64,000 bases of DNA, from assembly GCA_036376135.1 (NCBI GenBank), contig DASVAW010000019.1:1-64000 (forward strand). The letters run 5' to 3'. The first letter of the stretch is position 1, and every line of letters starts with the position of its first letter. This DNA is from Candidatus Polarisedimenticolaceae bacterium. Lineage in GTDB: Bacteria > Acidobacteriota > Polarisedimenticolia > Polarisedimenticolales > DASRJG01. Shown piece after piece: positions 8,551 to 16,716 of this stretch. The notes under the pieces are model-generated. The model was not told the origin of the DNA. It did not search any database and was given only the letters and a program-made list of their open reading frames with translations. Made by a program: the position numbers and the translations under genes.

Positions 8551-9635
8551 TCGGCGTGGTGGCGAAGGTCCCCGGGTTCCGTCTGATGCACGCCTTCGGC
8601 TGGCCGCGGATGGAGCCGGTCAACGTGACCGTCTCGACGAACTTCCGCTGCAACTCGCGGTGCCTCACGTGCAACGTGTACGAGCGCCCGGTCGACGAGC
8701 TGTCGGTCGAGGAGTGGGACCGGGTCTTCGTCTCCCTGGGCCGGTCGGCGCGCTGGTTCACCTTCTCCGGCGGAGAGCCGTTCCTGCGCAAGGACCTCCC
8801 CGACCTCGTCGAGGCGGCGTGGCGGCGGTGCCGCCCCTCCGTCGTGAACATCCCGACGAACGGGACCTACCCCGACCGCGTGGTCGCCGGGGCGGAGCGC
8901 CTCACCGCGCTGTTCGGGACGAAGACGCAACTCGTGCTGAACGTCTCCCTCGACGCGATCGGCGAGCGCAATGACGTGATCCGCGGCCTCAAGGGGGACT
9001 ACGAGCTCGCCACGGAGACCTTCCGCCGGCTCAAGGCCCTGGGGCGACCGAATCTCACCGTGGGGATCCACACCGTGGTCTCGCGGCACAACGTCGCGCA
9101 GTTCCCCGCGATCGCGGACGCGCTGATGGCCCTCGGGCCGGACCAGTACATCGCCGAGCCCGCCGAGGAACGGCTGGAGCTGCAGACGCTGGGGACGGGG
9201 ATCACGCCGCGCCCGGACGAGGCGGATCGGGCGCTGGGCCACCTCGAGGGGCGCCTGCTGCGCCGGGAGGACGGCGGCCTTCCGGCGCTCACGCGGGCGA
9301 TCCGGCTCGTCTACTACCGCCTCGCCCGCGCCACGCTGCGCCGGGGCGAGCAGGTCGTGCCCTGTTACGCCGGGATCGCCTCCGTCCATCTCGCGGCCAA
9401 CGGCGACGTCTGGGCCTGCTGCACGCGCGCGCGCGCGCTCGGCAACCTCCGCGCCGAGGGGTACGACTTCCGGAAGATCTGGCGCGGCGAGGAGGCCCGA
9501 CGCGAGCGGCGCTCGATCAAGAATCGCGAGTGCGCGTGCCCGCTCGCCAACGCCGCGTACACGAGCATCCTGATGCACCCGGGGTCGCTGCTGCAGGTGG
9601 GCCGTCACCTCGCGGGAGGCGGAGGGAAGTCGTGA
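8547..9635 (+). CDS. Radical SAM protein with C-terminal SPASM-like cluster region
   Basis: A 362-residue radical S-adenosylmethionine enzyme. The cluster-binding motif CNSRCLTC (CxxxCxxC) lies near residue 30, followed by the SAM-binding FSGGEPFLRKDL. The C-terminus has a second cysteine-rich region (PCYAGIASVHL, DVWACCTRA, ECACPLANA) typical of SPASM/twitch auxiliary-cluster domains. It is translationally coupled on both sides (ATGA upstream, GTGA downstream) to glycosyltransferases. In this context it may modify a sugar, a lipid head group or a surface peptide, but no substrate peptide gene is seen. Confidence 0.88.
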   Translation: MIGVVAKVPGFRLMHAFGWPRMEPVNVTVSTNFRCNSRCLTCNVYERPVDELSVEEWDRVFVSLGRSARWFTFSGGEPFLRKDLPDLVEAAWRRCRPSVVNIPTNGTYPDRVVAGAERLTALFGTKTQLVLNVSLDAIGERNDVIRGLKGDYELATETFRRLKALGRPNLTVGIHTVVSRHNVAQFPAIADALMALGPDQYIAEPAEERLELQTLGTGITPRPDEADRALGHLEGRLLRREDGGLPALTRAIRLVYYRLARATLRRGEQVVPCYAGIASVHLAANGDVWACCTRARALGNLRAEGYDFRKIWRGEEARRERRSIKNRECACPLANAAYTSILMHPGSLLQVGRHLAGGGGKS

Positions 9636-10357
9636 AGGCGATCGTCGTCATCCCGACTTACGACGAGGCCGCGGCGCTGCCGTCGCTCCTCGACAAGGTC
9701 CTCGAGACGGCGCCGGGCGTCGACGTTCTCGTCGTGGACGACGCATCCCCGGACGGAACCGGCGAGATCGCCGACTCGTACGCGGCGAGGACGCCCCGGG
9801 TCCGCGTCCTGCACCGCGCGGGGAAGCTCGGCCTGGGAAGCGCCTACCGGGACGGCTTCCGGGCCGCGCTCGACTCCGGTTACGAGGCGATCTTCGAGAT
9901 GGACGCCGACCACTCGCACAACCCGAAGTATCTTCCCGCGATGCTTCGCCGCCTCGAGGACGGCCTCGACGTCGTGATCGGCAGCCGCTATCGCGACGGC
10001 GTTCGGGTGGAGAACTGGCCGTTCCGCCGCCTGCTCCTCTCCCGATTCGCGAACTTCTACGTGAACTGGACCACCGGCCTTCCGATCGGGCTCGTCTCGG
10101 ACGCGACTTCGGGGTACCGGGGTTATCGCCGCATGGTCCTCGAAGCCCTCGACCTCGCGACCGTCCGCTCGAACGGCTACTCGTTCCAGATCGAGATGGC
10201 GTACCGGGCCTGGCGGCTCGGTTTCCGCGTCGCGGAGATGGGGATCACGTTCGAGGAGCATTACCTGAGCTCGTCGAAGATCTCGCTCGGCATCATCTGG
10301 GAGGCCATCTGGCGCACGCCGCTGCTGCGGCTGACCGCCCCCGGCCGTGACCGATGA
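9632..10357 (+). CDS. Dolichol-phosphate mannosyltransferase-like GT2 (polyprenyl-phosphate sugar synthase)
   Basis: A 241-residue GT2 enzyme closely resembling DPM1: VVIPTYDEAAALPSLLDKVL at the start, VVDDASPDGTGEIAD, FEMDADHSHNPKYLP with the DxD, and GSRYRDGVRVENWPFRR. DPM1-type enzymes transfer mannose or glucose from GDP/UDP-sugar to polyprenyl phosphate at the cytoplasmic membrane face. The resulting lipid-linked monosaccharides are donors for GT-C transferases, of which eleven candidates follow in this window. No C-terminal membrane segments are seen, so it is the short, soluble form. It starts with GTG overlapping the radical SAM stop, preceded by GGAGG-like sequence. Confidence 0.9.
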   Translation: MKAIVVIPTYDEAAALPSLLDKVLETAPGVDVLVVDDASPDGTGEIADSYAARTPRVRVLHRAGKLGLGSAYRDGFRAALDSGYEAIFEMDADHSHNPKYLPAMLRRLEDGLDVVIGSRYRDGVRVENWPFRRLLLSRFANFYVNWTTGLPIGLVSDATSGYRGYRRMVLEALDLATVRSNGYSFQIEMAYRAWRLGFRVAEMGITFEEHYLSSSKISLGIIWEAIWRTPLLRLTAPGRDR

Positions 10358-12030
10358 ACCCGGTCGGAACCGGGGAGCGATCCTCGAGCGCCCGGAGGTG
10401 GGAGCTCACGATTACGATCGCCGTGGCGATCGCGGTGCGCCTGGTCCTGGCGCGGGACGGCGCCTGGCAAAGCTCCGATTCGTTCCACTACTTCGCCCTG
10501 GCCGACGCCATCCACGAGCACGGGGCCTTCGAATCCGGCGGGAGCCAGCACCCGGACCTTTCCCGGTCGCCGCTCTACCCGACGCTCGTCGCCGCCACGC
10601 GGTTCCTCGTCCCGGACACCGCAACCGCCGGCTTCCTCGTCTCGCTGCTCGCGAGCGTCGGCGCGATGTTCGCGATCGCCAGGTTGGCGGGCGATCTCTT
10701 CGGCCCGGGAGCGAAGCGTGCGGGGCTCGTGCTCGGAGCGGTGTCGCCCGTCGGCGTGATGGCCCTTCCTTCCCTTCCCGACCCGTTGCTGGTCGCGCTC
10801 CTGCTCGCGTCCGCATCGTCGATCTGGCGGGCGCGGGACTCCGGCTCGTTCCGGCCGGCCCTCGAAGCGGGCGTCTGGGCCGGGCTGGCGACGCTGACGC
10901 GGGCGGAGGGGATCGCCTACCCCCTCGCCGCCGCCGCGCTCGCCGTCGCTTGCGGCGGCGGCCGGGCGCGGCTCGGCGCGCGGGTGCGCAACGGCGCACT
11001 CATCCTCGCCTGCGGCGCGGCGATGTACGCACCGTGGGCCTGGTACGCCTCCCAGCGGTTGGGACGCACGATGTTCGCGCCGGGGTTCGAATACGTGGCC
11101 GGTCAGCGCGCCCTCGCCGATGCGATCGAGGCACGTTACTGGAACTACCCGGGCCTGGACTGGACGGACGTGGTCCTGTTCGCCCCGACCGCCGACCATG
11201 GCGGTACGCTGTGGACACGCTGGTTCGAGACCGGCCGCGTGCCGGAGCTCGATCCGCGCGTGCTTCCGGCTTCCATGAAGGATGCCTCCGTCCCCGCTGC
11301 GACCACGGGGCGTGGCGGGACATGGCTGCAACCCTCCCGGTGGCTCCGGCGCGCCGGAATCGTTCAGAGCAACCTGCCGAGAGCCCTGCGCGGCTTGTGG
11401 AGCGAGCGGCTCGTCACCGTCTCGACGCTGGTTCTGGGCGTGGTCGCAGCGATCGCGCTCGCGGGTTCCCGCCGCCGGCAGGAGGCGTGGTTCCTCGCCG
11501 GCGTGGGTGTTTGGGCGAGCTTGCCGCTCGCCAGCCACGTGGAGTACCGATTCCTGTTCCCTTGGACCGGGCTCGGCGCCGTCGTGGCCAGCGCCTGCTG
11601 GAGGACCTTCGCGACGCGTCCCTCGATCGGGATCGCCGTCGCGCTGCTCGTGGGGGTGGACACGCTGAGCGCTCCGCGCCCGGCGCACGGGCTACGCGAC
11701 GATCCGCAGGGCCTGGTCCGGCTGGTGCGCGACGCGAACCTGCCCCCGGGCCCCCTCATGGCGACGCGCTCCGGAGTTCCCTACCTCTCCGGCCGCCCCT
11801 ATCGGCCGCTGCCGGTCGGGGGCCCGGAGGTCGTGGCCGACGCGCTCCACGCCACGGGATCGGTCGCCGTCGTGGTCGAAACGGCGGCGGACCTCGACCG
11901 GCGGCCCGACGTCGGCGCGCTCCTCGAGGATCCCCCGCCGCCTCCGTGGCGGATCGCGGGCCGGATTCCCTCCGGCACGCGGGGCGAATACCGTCTGCTC
12001 GTCGTCTCCCACGAGGCGACGATTCCGTGA
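10354..12030 (+). CDS. Multi-spanning GT-C type glycosyltransferase (ArnT/PMT-like)
   Basis: A 558-residue integral membrane protein with many hydrophobic segments and a soluble C-terminal portion after about residue 440. The first periplasmic loop carries an acidic motif, SSDSFHYFALADAI (residues 40-53), and then SRSPLYPTLVA, the layout of GT39/GT83-like GT-C enzymes that use polyprenyl-phosphate sugars. It starts with ATG overlapping the DPM1-like gene by ATGA, an arrangement that supports donor-transferase cooperation. Donor sugar and acceptor are not deducible. Confidence 0.82.
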   Translation: MNPVGTGERSSSARRWELTITIAVAIAVRLVLARDGAWQSSDSFHYFALADAIHEHGAFESGGSQHPDLSRSPLYPTLVAATRFLVPDTATAGFLVSLLASVGAMFAIARLAGDLFGPGAKRAGLVLGAVSPVGVMALPSLPDPLLVALLLASASSIWRARDSGSFRPALEAGVWAGLATLTRAEGIAYPLAAAALAVACGGGRARLGARVRNGALILACGAAMYAPWAWYASQRLGRTMFAPGFEYVAGQRALADAIEARYWNYPGLDWTDVVLFAPTADHGGTLWTRWFETGRVPELDPRVLPASMKDASVPAATTGRGGTWLQPSRWLRRAGIVQSNLPRALRGLWSERLVTVSTLVLGVVAAIALAGSRRRQEAWFLAGVGVWASLPLASHVEYRFLFPWTGLGAVVASACWRTFATRPSIGIAVALLVGVDTLSAPRPAHGLRDDPQGLVRLVRDANLPPGPLMATRSGVPYLSGRPYRPLPVGGPEVVADALHATGSVAVVVETAADLDRRPDVGALLEDPPPPPWRIAGRIPSGTRGEYRLLVVSHEATIP

Positions 12031-12956
12031 GCCGCGTGATCCTGATCGGGGGCAACGGCTTCCTCGGAACCGCCCTAACGTCGCGCCTTCGTGCGGCCGG
12101 GCGCGACTTCGTGGTCGCGTCCCGTTCGGGCACGGTCCCGGTGGACGTGGCGGAGGGGGTTCCGCAGGCGCTCGTCGCCGACGCCGACGCGGTCGTGAAC
12201 CTCGCGTCGATCCTCGGGCGGCCGCGGATCGACGAGGGGACGTACCGCGCGGTGAACGCGGAGGGGGCGCGCCGCGTCGCCGAGGCCTGCGCCGCGGCGG
12301 GGGTGCGCCGCCTCGTCCACGTGAGCACCACCGGGGTGCTCGGACCGACGGGGACGACGCCGCTCGACGAATCGGCGCCGCCTCGCCCCGAAACGCCGTA
12401 CGAGCGCACGAAGCTCGAGGGGGAGCGCGCCGCACGCGCGTTCGCGCGCACGGTCGTTCTCCGCCCCGGCCACGTGTACGGTCCCGGCGACCGCCACATG
12501 CTCCCGTTCTACCGGTCGATCGCGAAGGGGACCTTCCGCACGATCGGGGGCGGCCGCGCGCTGTGGCAGCCGGTGCACGTCGACGACGTCGCGCGCGCGA
12601 TCGAGCTCGCCCTCGACGCGCCGGGAACGGAGGGAGGGATCTTCCACGTCGCGGGCTCCGAACGCCTTTCCCTCGGCGCGTTCGCCGCCCGCATCGCCGC
12701 CGCCCTGGGGACGACGCTTCGAGGCCCGTCGATCCCGACCCCGCTCGCGTGGGGGCTCGGCGGGCTCCTCGAGGCGCTGATGCTCCCTTTCGGCTCCGAC
12801 CCGCCGTTGACCCGCGCGCGGGTCCGCACGATGACGACCCACCGCGTCTACGCGATCGAGCGCGCGCGCGCGTCGCTGGGGTGGGCGCCGCGCATCGGCC
12901 TCGACGACGGGCTCGCGGGCACCGTCGCGTGGTGCCGGGCGGGGGGGTGGGCGTGA
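12027..12956 (+). CDS. NAD-dependent epimerase/dehydratase (extended SDR)
   Basis: A 309-residue Rossmann-fold nucleotide-sugar epimerase/dehydratase-like protein. The N-terminal GGNGFLG dinucleotide motif, VNLASILGRP strand, HVSTTGVLGP and the YERTK catalytic pair (YxxxK) are all present. GHVYGPGD and WQPVHVDDVARAIELA match the substrate-binding part of extended SDRs. The sugar substrate is unknown. It starts with GTG overlapping the membrane transferase by GTGA and ends in another GTGA overlap. Confidence 0.88.
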   Translation: MSRVILIGGNGFLGTALTSRLRAAGRDFVVASRSGTVPVDVAEGVPQALVADADAVVNLASILGRPRIDEGTYRAVNAEGARRVAEACAAAGVRRLVHVSTTGVLGPTGTTPLDESAPPRPETPYERTKLEGERAARAFARTVVLRPGHVYGPGDRHMLPFYRSIAKGTFRTIGGGRALWQPVHVDDVARAIELALDAPGTEGGIFHVAGSERLSLGAFAARIAAALGTTLRGPSIPTPLAWGLGGLLEALMLPFGSDPPLTRARVRTMTTHRVYAIERARASLGWAPRIGLDDGLAGTVAWCRAGGWA

Positions 12957-13807
12957 GCGCGCTCCCCCGCGCGAGCGTCGTCGTCCCGGTGAAGGACGGC
13001 GGCGAAGGAATCGAGCGGCTCGTCCGCTCGTTGCAGGCGCTCGACTACCCGCGCGACCGGATCGAGATCCTCGTCGTCGACAACCGCTCGACCGATCGCA
13101 CCGCCGAGCGGGTCGCGGCCCTCGGCGCGGCGGTCGTGCGTGCGGACGACGTGGCGAGCAGCTATCACGCCCGCAATGTCGGCTGGCGCGCCGCTTCGGG
13201 GGAGTGGATCGCCTTCACCGACGCCGACTGCGTGGCCCCCGCGGGGTGGCTTCGCGGCCTTCTCGCGCCGCCGATCCCCCCCGCCGCCGGAGCGATCCTC
13301 GGCGAGGTCGTCGCCCTCGAGCTCGAGACCGCCGTGCAGCGGCTGACCGAGCGGTTCGGGATCATGAAGCACGCGGTCACGATGCCGCACAAGCGGCTCG
13401 CGTGCTTCTCGACCGCGAACGTCGCCATCCGACGCGACGTCCTCGAACGGCTCGGCGGCTTTCGCGAGGACGTCCGCTACTTCGGCGACATGGAGCTGTC
13501 CTGGCGGATGCAGCTCGAGCTCGGGGTCGAGCTCGTCTTCCGCCCCGAGGCGGAGATCCTCCACCGCCATCGGCGCACCTGGGCGGAGCTGTGGCGTCAC
13601 GGCGTCCAGCACGGCCGAGGGGTCGCTTTCATGAAACGGGCCTATCCCGACCGCTACGCCATCGAGGCGCGGGAACAGGCCGGCCGCGTTGGCGGCATCG
13701 TCCGAGCGCTCGCCAGGGACGGGGCGGCGGGCGCCATGTTCCAGGTCGTCTGGCTGGCCGGCATGACCGCGGGATACCTCCGCGGCCCGGCGTGGAGTCG
13801 TGAATGA
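12953..13807 (+). CDS. Family 2 glycosyltransferase
   Basis: A 284-residue GT2 enzyme. SVVVPVKDGGEGIERLVRSL starts the GT-A fold, VVDNRSTDRTAERV follows, AFTDADCVAPAGWL carries the DxD, and FGDMELSWRMQLELG contains the acidic catalytic-base motif. The last 30 residues are mildly hydrophobic and may contact the membrane. GTG start in a GTGA overlap; ATGA overlap with the FGE-like gene. Likely adds a sugar to a lipid-linked intermediate. Confidence 0.88.
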   Translation: MSALPRASVVVPVKDGGEGIERLVRSLQALDYPRDRIEILVVDNRSTDRTAERVAALGAAVVRADDVASSYHARNVGWRAASGEWIAFTDADCVAPAGWLRGLLAPPIPPAAGAILGEVVALELETAVQRLTERFGIMKHAVTMPHKRLACFSTANVAIRRDVLERLGGFREDVRYFGDMELSWRMQLELGVELVFRPEAEILHRHRRTWAELWRHGVQHGRGVAFMKRAYPDRYAIEAREQAGRVGGIVRALARDGAAGAMFQVVWLAGMTAGYLRGPAWSRE

Positions 13808-14730
13808 AGCGTGTCTTGTTGCTGCTCGTCGGCATTCCCCTGGGCCTCGTGATCGTGGTCGCCGCAGTGCTGTGGTCCAAGCAGAACCCGATCGCCGTGA
13901 CGATTCTCTACCCCGCGATCGAGCCGATCCTCCCGGAGATGGTGGAGATCCCGGCCGGTCCGTTCCTGCGCGGCAATCCGACGGGGACCGACTTCGAGAA
14001 GCCCGTGCGCACGATCCACGTCTCGGCGTTCCGGATCGGCAAACACGAGGTCACCAACGAGGAATGGAAACGCTTCGCGGACTCGACCGGTCGGATCTAC
14101 CCCGTGGAGCCGCTGCACAACGAAGTGCAGAACTACTTCCTGAACTACCCGAAGAGCCCGGTCGTCGAGATCTCGTGGGAGGACGCCGCGGCCTACTGCG
14201 TGTGGCTCTCGATGAAGACCGGGAGGGACTTCCACCTCCCCACCGAGGCGCAGTGGGAGAAGGCGGCGCGTGGCGGACTCGACGGGATGGAGTTCTTCTG
14301 GGGGAACGACCGGCGCGAGGGGATGGCCCAGCACGACGTCTCCTGGGACATCGGCCCGAAGGACGTCGGCTCGTTTCCGCCCAACGGATACGGGATGTAC
14401 GACGTCGCCGGCAACGTCAACGAGATGGTGAACGACTGGTACCGGGAGGACTACTTCGCGAGCTGTCCGGACCGCGACCCCGTGGGCCCGTCCGGTCTCT
14501 CCGCCTACCTGTCGCTGGTGAGCCCCTCCGGCACGCGTGCGCGACTCAAGGGCCGCTGCAAAGTGATCAAGGGCGGCTCGTACCGCGCGCCGTGGAGCTG
14601 GCGGGAGCGCAACCCGGACAACATGATCGAGACGCCGGTCCAGGTCGGCGCGCGCGAGTATGTGTACCAGGAGCCCTACACCCACTTCGACCTGGGCTTC
14701 CGCGTCGCGGAAGGCGGCGTGTGGAAGTAG
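13804..14730 (+). CDS. Formylglycine-generating-enzyme-like (SUMF1 fold) membrane-anchored protein lacking catalytic cysteines
   Basis: A 308-residue protein with one N-terminal hydrophobic helix (about residues 4-23) and an FGE-sulfatase domain facing the periplasm. Family motifs seen are MVEIPAGPFLRGNP, RIGKHEVTNEEWKRFA, PVVEISWEDAAAYCVWL, LPTEAQWEKAARGG, GYGMYDVAGNVNEMVNDWY, VIKGGSYRAPW and LGFRVAEGG. In true FGE two copper-binding cysteines follow the GGSY motif; here none do (GGSYRAPWSWRER). It is therefore probably a non-FGE member, comparable to GldJ/PvdO-like or other binding or modified-catalysis relatives. Last gene of the 7666-14730 operon. Confidence 0.85.
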   Translation: MKRVLLLLVGIPLGLVIVVAAVLWSKQNPIAVTILYPAIEPILPEMVEIPAGPFLRGNPTGTDFEKPVRTIHVSAFRIGKHEVTNEEWKRFADSTGRIYPVEPLHNEVQNYFLNYPKSPVVEISWEDAAAYCVWLSMKTGRDFHLPTEAQWEKAARGGLDGMEFFWGNDRREGMAQHDVSWDIGPKDVGSFPPNGYGMYDVAGNVNEMVNDWYREDYFASCPDRDPVGPSGLSAYLSLVSPSGTRARLKGRCKVIKGGSYRAPWSWRERNPDNMIETPVQVGAREYVYQEPYTHFDLGFRVAEGGVWK

Positions 14731-14751
14731 GGCTCCCGGCCCGGCTCGGGA

Positions 14752-15378
14752 TCAGAAGTTGAACCCGACGCCCGCGTACGGACCTTTGACCTTGAGGTCG
14801 ACGTCGCCGGCGAGCGGAAGCTCGAACGTGCGCGTCTTGTCGGTATACCCGGCGTAGATGTAGAAGAACGGCAGGGGCTTGATGCCGATCCCCGCGTCGA
14901 AGTCGGTCCCGGTGTCCCCCTTGAAGGTGCCGACGCCGGTGTCGATGTCTCCGAGAGCCGGGAGGTAGGCCGCGCGCGCGTAGAAGTAGACGATCTTCAC
15001 GCTGACCCGCCCCTCGGCGAACACGCGCGCGCTCGTCGAGGAATCGTCGGCGATCCCGAGCTGCTCGACTCCCGCGCCGAGCGCGAAGAAGTTGTTCCGC
15101 GAAGCCGAGATGAACTTGTACTTCACGCTCACGTTCGTGAAGTCGATTCCTTCCCCGCCGTCCGGGTCCGCCTTGTAATACGACGCGCCGACGACCCAGT
15201 GGTCGCCGAACCCGAGATCGACGAACCCGCCCGGCGCCTCGGAGTCGACCGCCTCGGTGTCGTCCTCGGTCTCGGAGACCCAGTAGACGACGCCGAGGTC
15301 GATGTCCACCGGACCCAGCGCCAGTGCGGGCGTACCCGCGGCGGCGACGATCGCCGCCGCCATCAGGAGCTTCTTCAT
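14752..15378 (-). CDS. Putative outer-membrane beta-barrel protein
   Basis: A 208-residue exported protein I cannot assign to a named family. It has a signal peptide (MKKLLMAAAIVAAAGTPALA). The rest alternates polar and hydrophobic residues in short strands (WVVGASYYKAD, VSVKYKFISA, VYFYARAAYLP, FFYIYAGYTD). It ends in Phe (GPYAGVGFNF), the usual C-terminal signature of outer-membrane barrels, here probably eight strands. GGGAG precedes the ATG. It sits between a convergent glycan operon and an upstream GT4 gene, so it may be unrelated to, or a surface partner of, glycan assembly. Confidence 0.72.
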   Translation of the reverse strand: MKKLLMAAAIVAAAGTPALALGPVDIDLGVVYWVSETEDDTEAVDSEAPGGFVDLGFGDHWVVGASYYKADPDGGEGIDFTNVSVKYKFISASRNNFFALGAGVEQLGIADDSSTSARVFAEGRVSVKIVYFYARAAYLPALGDIDTGVGTFKGDTGTDFDAGIGIKPLPFFYIYAGYTDKTRTFELPLAGDVDLKVKGPYAGVGFNF

Positions 15379-15447
15379 GATTCCGCTCTCCCTCGACGCC
15401 CGAAGTCTTGGTCTCGGAGGGGGACCGAGCCGCCCGGGCGGAGATCA

Positions 15448-15476
15448 CGGATAATGCCCCGCAGGCGAAGCGTCAA
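15448..15476 (-). promoter_or_regulatory. Possible promoter of the beta-barrel gene
   Basis: On the minus strand TTGACG (15476-15471) is followed after 17 bases by TATCCG, or after 16 by TTATCC. The -35 is good (5 of 6) and the -10 is weak. It overlaps the 3' end of the GT4 gene. Confidence 0.3.
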
Positions 15477-16651
15477 CTCGACAATTCCGCCACCTGCTTC
15501 GCGAGGTCGAACTCCCGCTCCACCCGGGCCCGCGCCGCCCGGGAGCGTCGGAGTCGTTCCTCGTGCGGCGCCGCGGCGAACGCCGCGATCGCCTCGGCGA
15601 CCCCGTCGGCGTCGGCGGCGCGGGCGAGCCAGCCCGTCGAACCGTCCACGAGCTCGGGAATCCCCGAGACGGGGGTCGCGATCAGGGGAACGCCGAGCGC
15701 GGCCGCCTCCACGAGGACGACCGGCAGTCCGTCCCGATCTCCGTCCTTGGCGACGATCGAGGCGAGAACCACGGCGTCGGCGGCGCGCATGCGCGCCAGG
15801 ACCTCGGTCGGAGGAAGGGCGCCGACGAAGCCGACGCGTCCGCGCAGCGCCGGCCGGTCGGCCGCTCGCCGCAGGTCGTCGAGGAGCGGTCCCTCGCCGA
15901 CGAAGTCGACTCCCGCCTCGCCCGCCGTCCCGGCCAGCCGCTCGAGCGCCTCGAGGAGCACCGCATGCCCTTTCTTCGGGACCAGCCGTGCCACGCAAAG
16001 CAGGCGTGCGGGGCGCGACGGGACCGTCGCGGCACGGAATGCGAACTGCGCGAGGTCGAGCCCGCAGCGCAGCACCCGCACGCGACCCGCCTCGATCCCC
16101 AGCCGGCGCGCGCGCAACAGCAGCCAGGCCTCGTTCGCCGTGGACACGGTGTAGACGCGCTCGGCGGCGGCGAGGTTCGGCCCCAGCAGGAAGGGGTCCT
16201 GGTAGAGGTCGTACGCGTGCGCGGTCACGCGGTACGGGAGCCCCGTCAACGCGGCGGTATAGCGGCAAAGCGCCGCCGCGTCGTTGGCGAAGTGGGCGTG
16301 GAGCCTGGCCGTGTCGCCGGGGAGCAGGGCCGCGGCACGTCGGGCGTAGAACCCGAGCCGGAGGGCGCGCGCCCACTTCCGGGGCCGGAGACCCAGGGAC
16401 AGGAGGTCGGAGGCGAGCGCCCGGGCCCACGCCCCGGCGTTCGGGACGCGGGTGGAGGGGACGCTTCCGCGGTGCGCCAGCACCTCGCCGTCGAGGACCC
16501 CGCTCGCCGGATGTTGCGCGGGGAACGCCGACAGGACCGTAACGGGCACCCGCGCGGCGACCAGACCTTCCACCTCGCGCACGACGAACGTCTCCGAAAG
16601 CTCGGGATAGGTTCTCAGGACGTAAGCGACGCGACGATTCTCGTGATTCAC
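15473..16651 (-). CDS. Family 4 glycosyltransferase
   Basis: A 392-residue GT-B enzyme of the GT4 (WecG/WbaZ-like retaining) family. N-terminal acceptor lobe: AYVLRTYPELSETFVVREV. C-terminal nucleotide lobe: RLLCVARLVPKKGHAVLLEA, VDFVGEGPLLDDLR, GFVGALPPTEVLARMRAAD and the EX7E-type motif DGLPVVLVEAAALGVP. The start is ambiguous. A TTG at 16675 also opens the frame, but GTG at 16651 gives the normal N-terminus and lies eight bases after a TAAGCT hexamer. Transcribed divergently from the B12-radical SAM operon. Confidence 0.88.
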   Translation of the reverse strand: MNHENRRVAYVLRTYPELSETFVVREVEGLVAARVPVTVLSAFPAQHPASGVLDGEVLAHRGSVPSTRVPNAGAWARALASDLLSLGLRPRKWARALRLGFYARRAAALLPGDTARLHAHFANDAAALCRYTAALTGLPYRVTAHAYDLYQDPFLLGPNLAAAERVYTVSTANEAWLLLRARRLGIEAGRVRVLRCGLDLAQFAFRAATVPSRPARLLCVARLVPKKGHAVLLEALERLAGTAGEAGVDFVGEGPLLDDLRRAADRPALRGRVGFVGALPPTEVLARMRAADAVVLASIVAKDGDRDGLPVVLVEAAALGVPLIATPVSGIPELVDGSTGWLARAADADGVAEAIAAFAAAPHEERLRRSRAARARVEREFDLAKQVAELSS

Positions 16652-16659
16652 GGGTACGC

Positions 16660-16665
16660 AGCTTA
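16660..16665 (-). promoter_or_regulatory. Candidate -10 element of the GT4 gene
   Basis: Reads TAAGCT (TANNNT class) on the minus strand and ends eight bases before the GTG at 16651. No -35 match. The same hexamer precedes the GTG at 61311 by six bases. Confidence 0.3.
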
Positions 16666-16679
16666 CCCCATGCAAAAGG

Positions 16680-16708
16680 TTGACACGACGGAGCTTACCG
16701 GGAATATT
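16680..16708 (+). promoter_or_regulatory. Strong sigma70-type promoter of the second glycan operon (leaderless)
   Basis: Perfect TTGACA (16680-16685), a 17-base spacer and AATATT (16703-16708, 4 of 6). The -10 ends eight bases before the ATG at 16717 and no ribosome site is present, so the message should begin at or within a base or two of the start codon. Confidence 0.7.
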
Positions 16709-16716
16709 GTTCCGCC

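Noticed and set aside
14731-14751. Rho-independent terminator between the FGE-like and barrel genes
   Set aside because: G+C-rich inverted bases are present but there is no run of T, and the gap is only 21 bases. I found no convincing intrinsic terminator anywhere in the window.
16649-16675. TTG 16675 as the GT4 start
   Set aside because: It adds eight residues not typical of the family; GTG 16651 is a commoner codon here and has the repeated -10 spacing.
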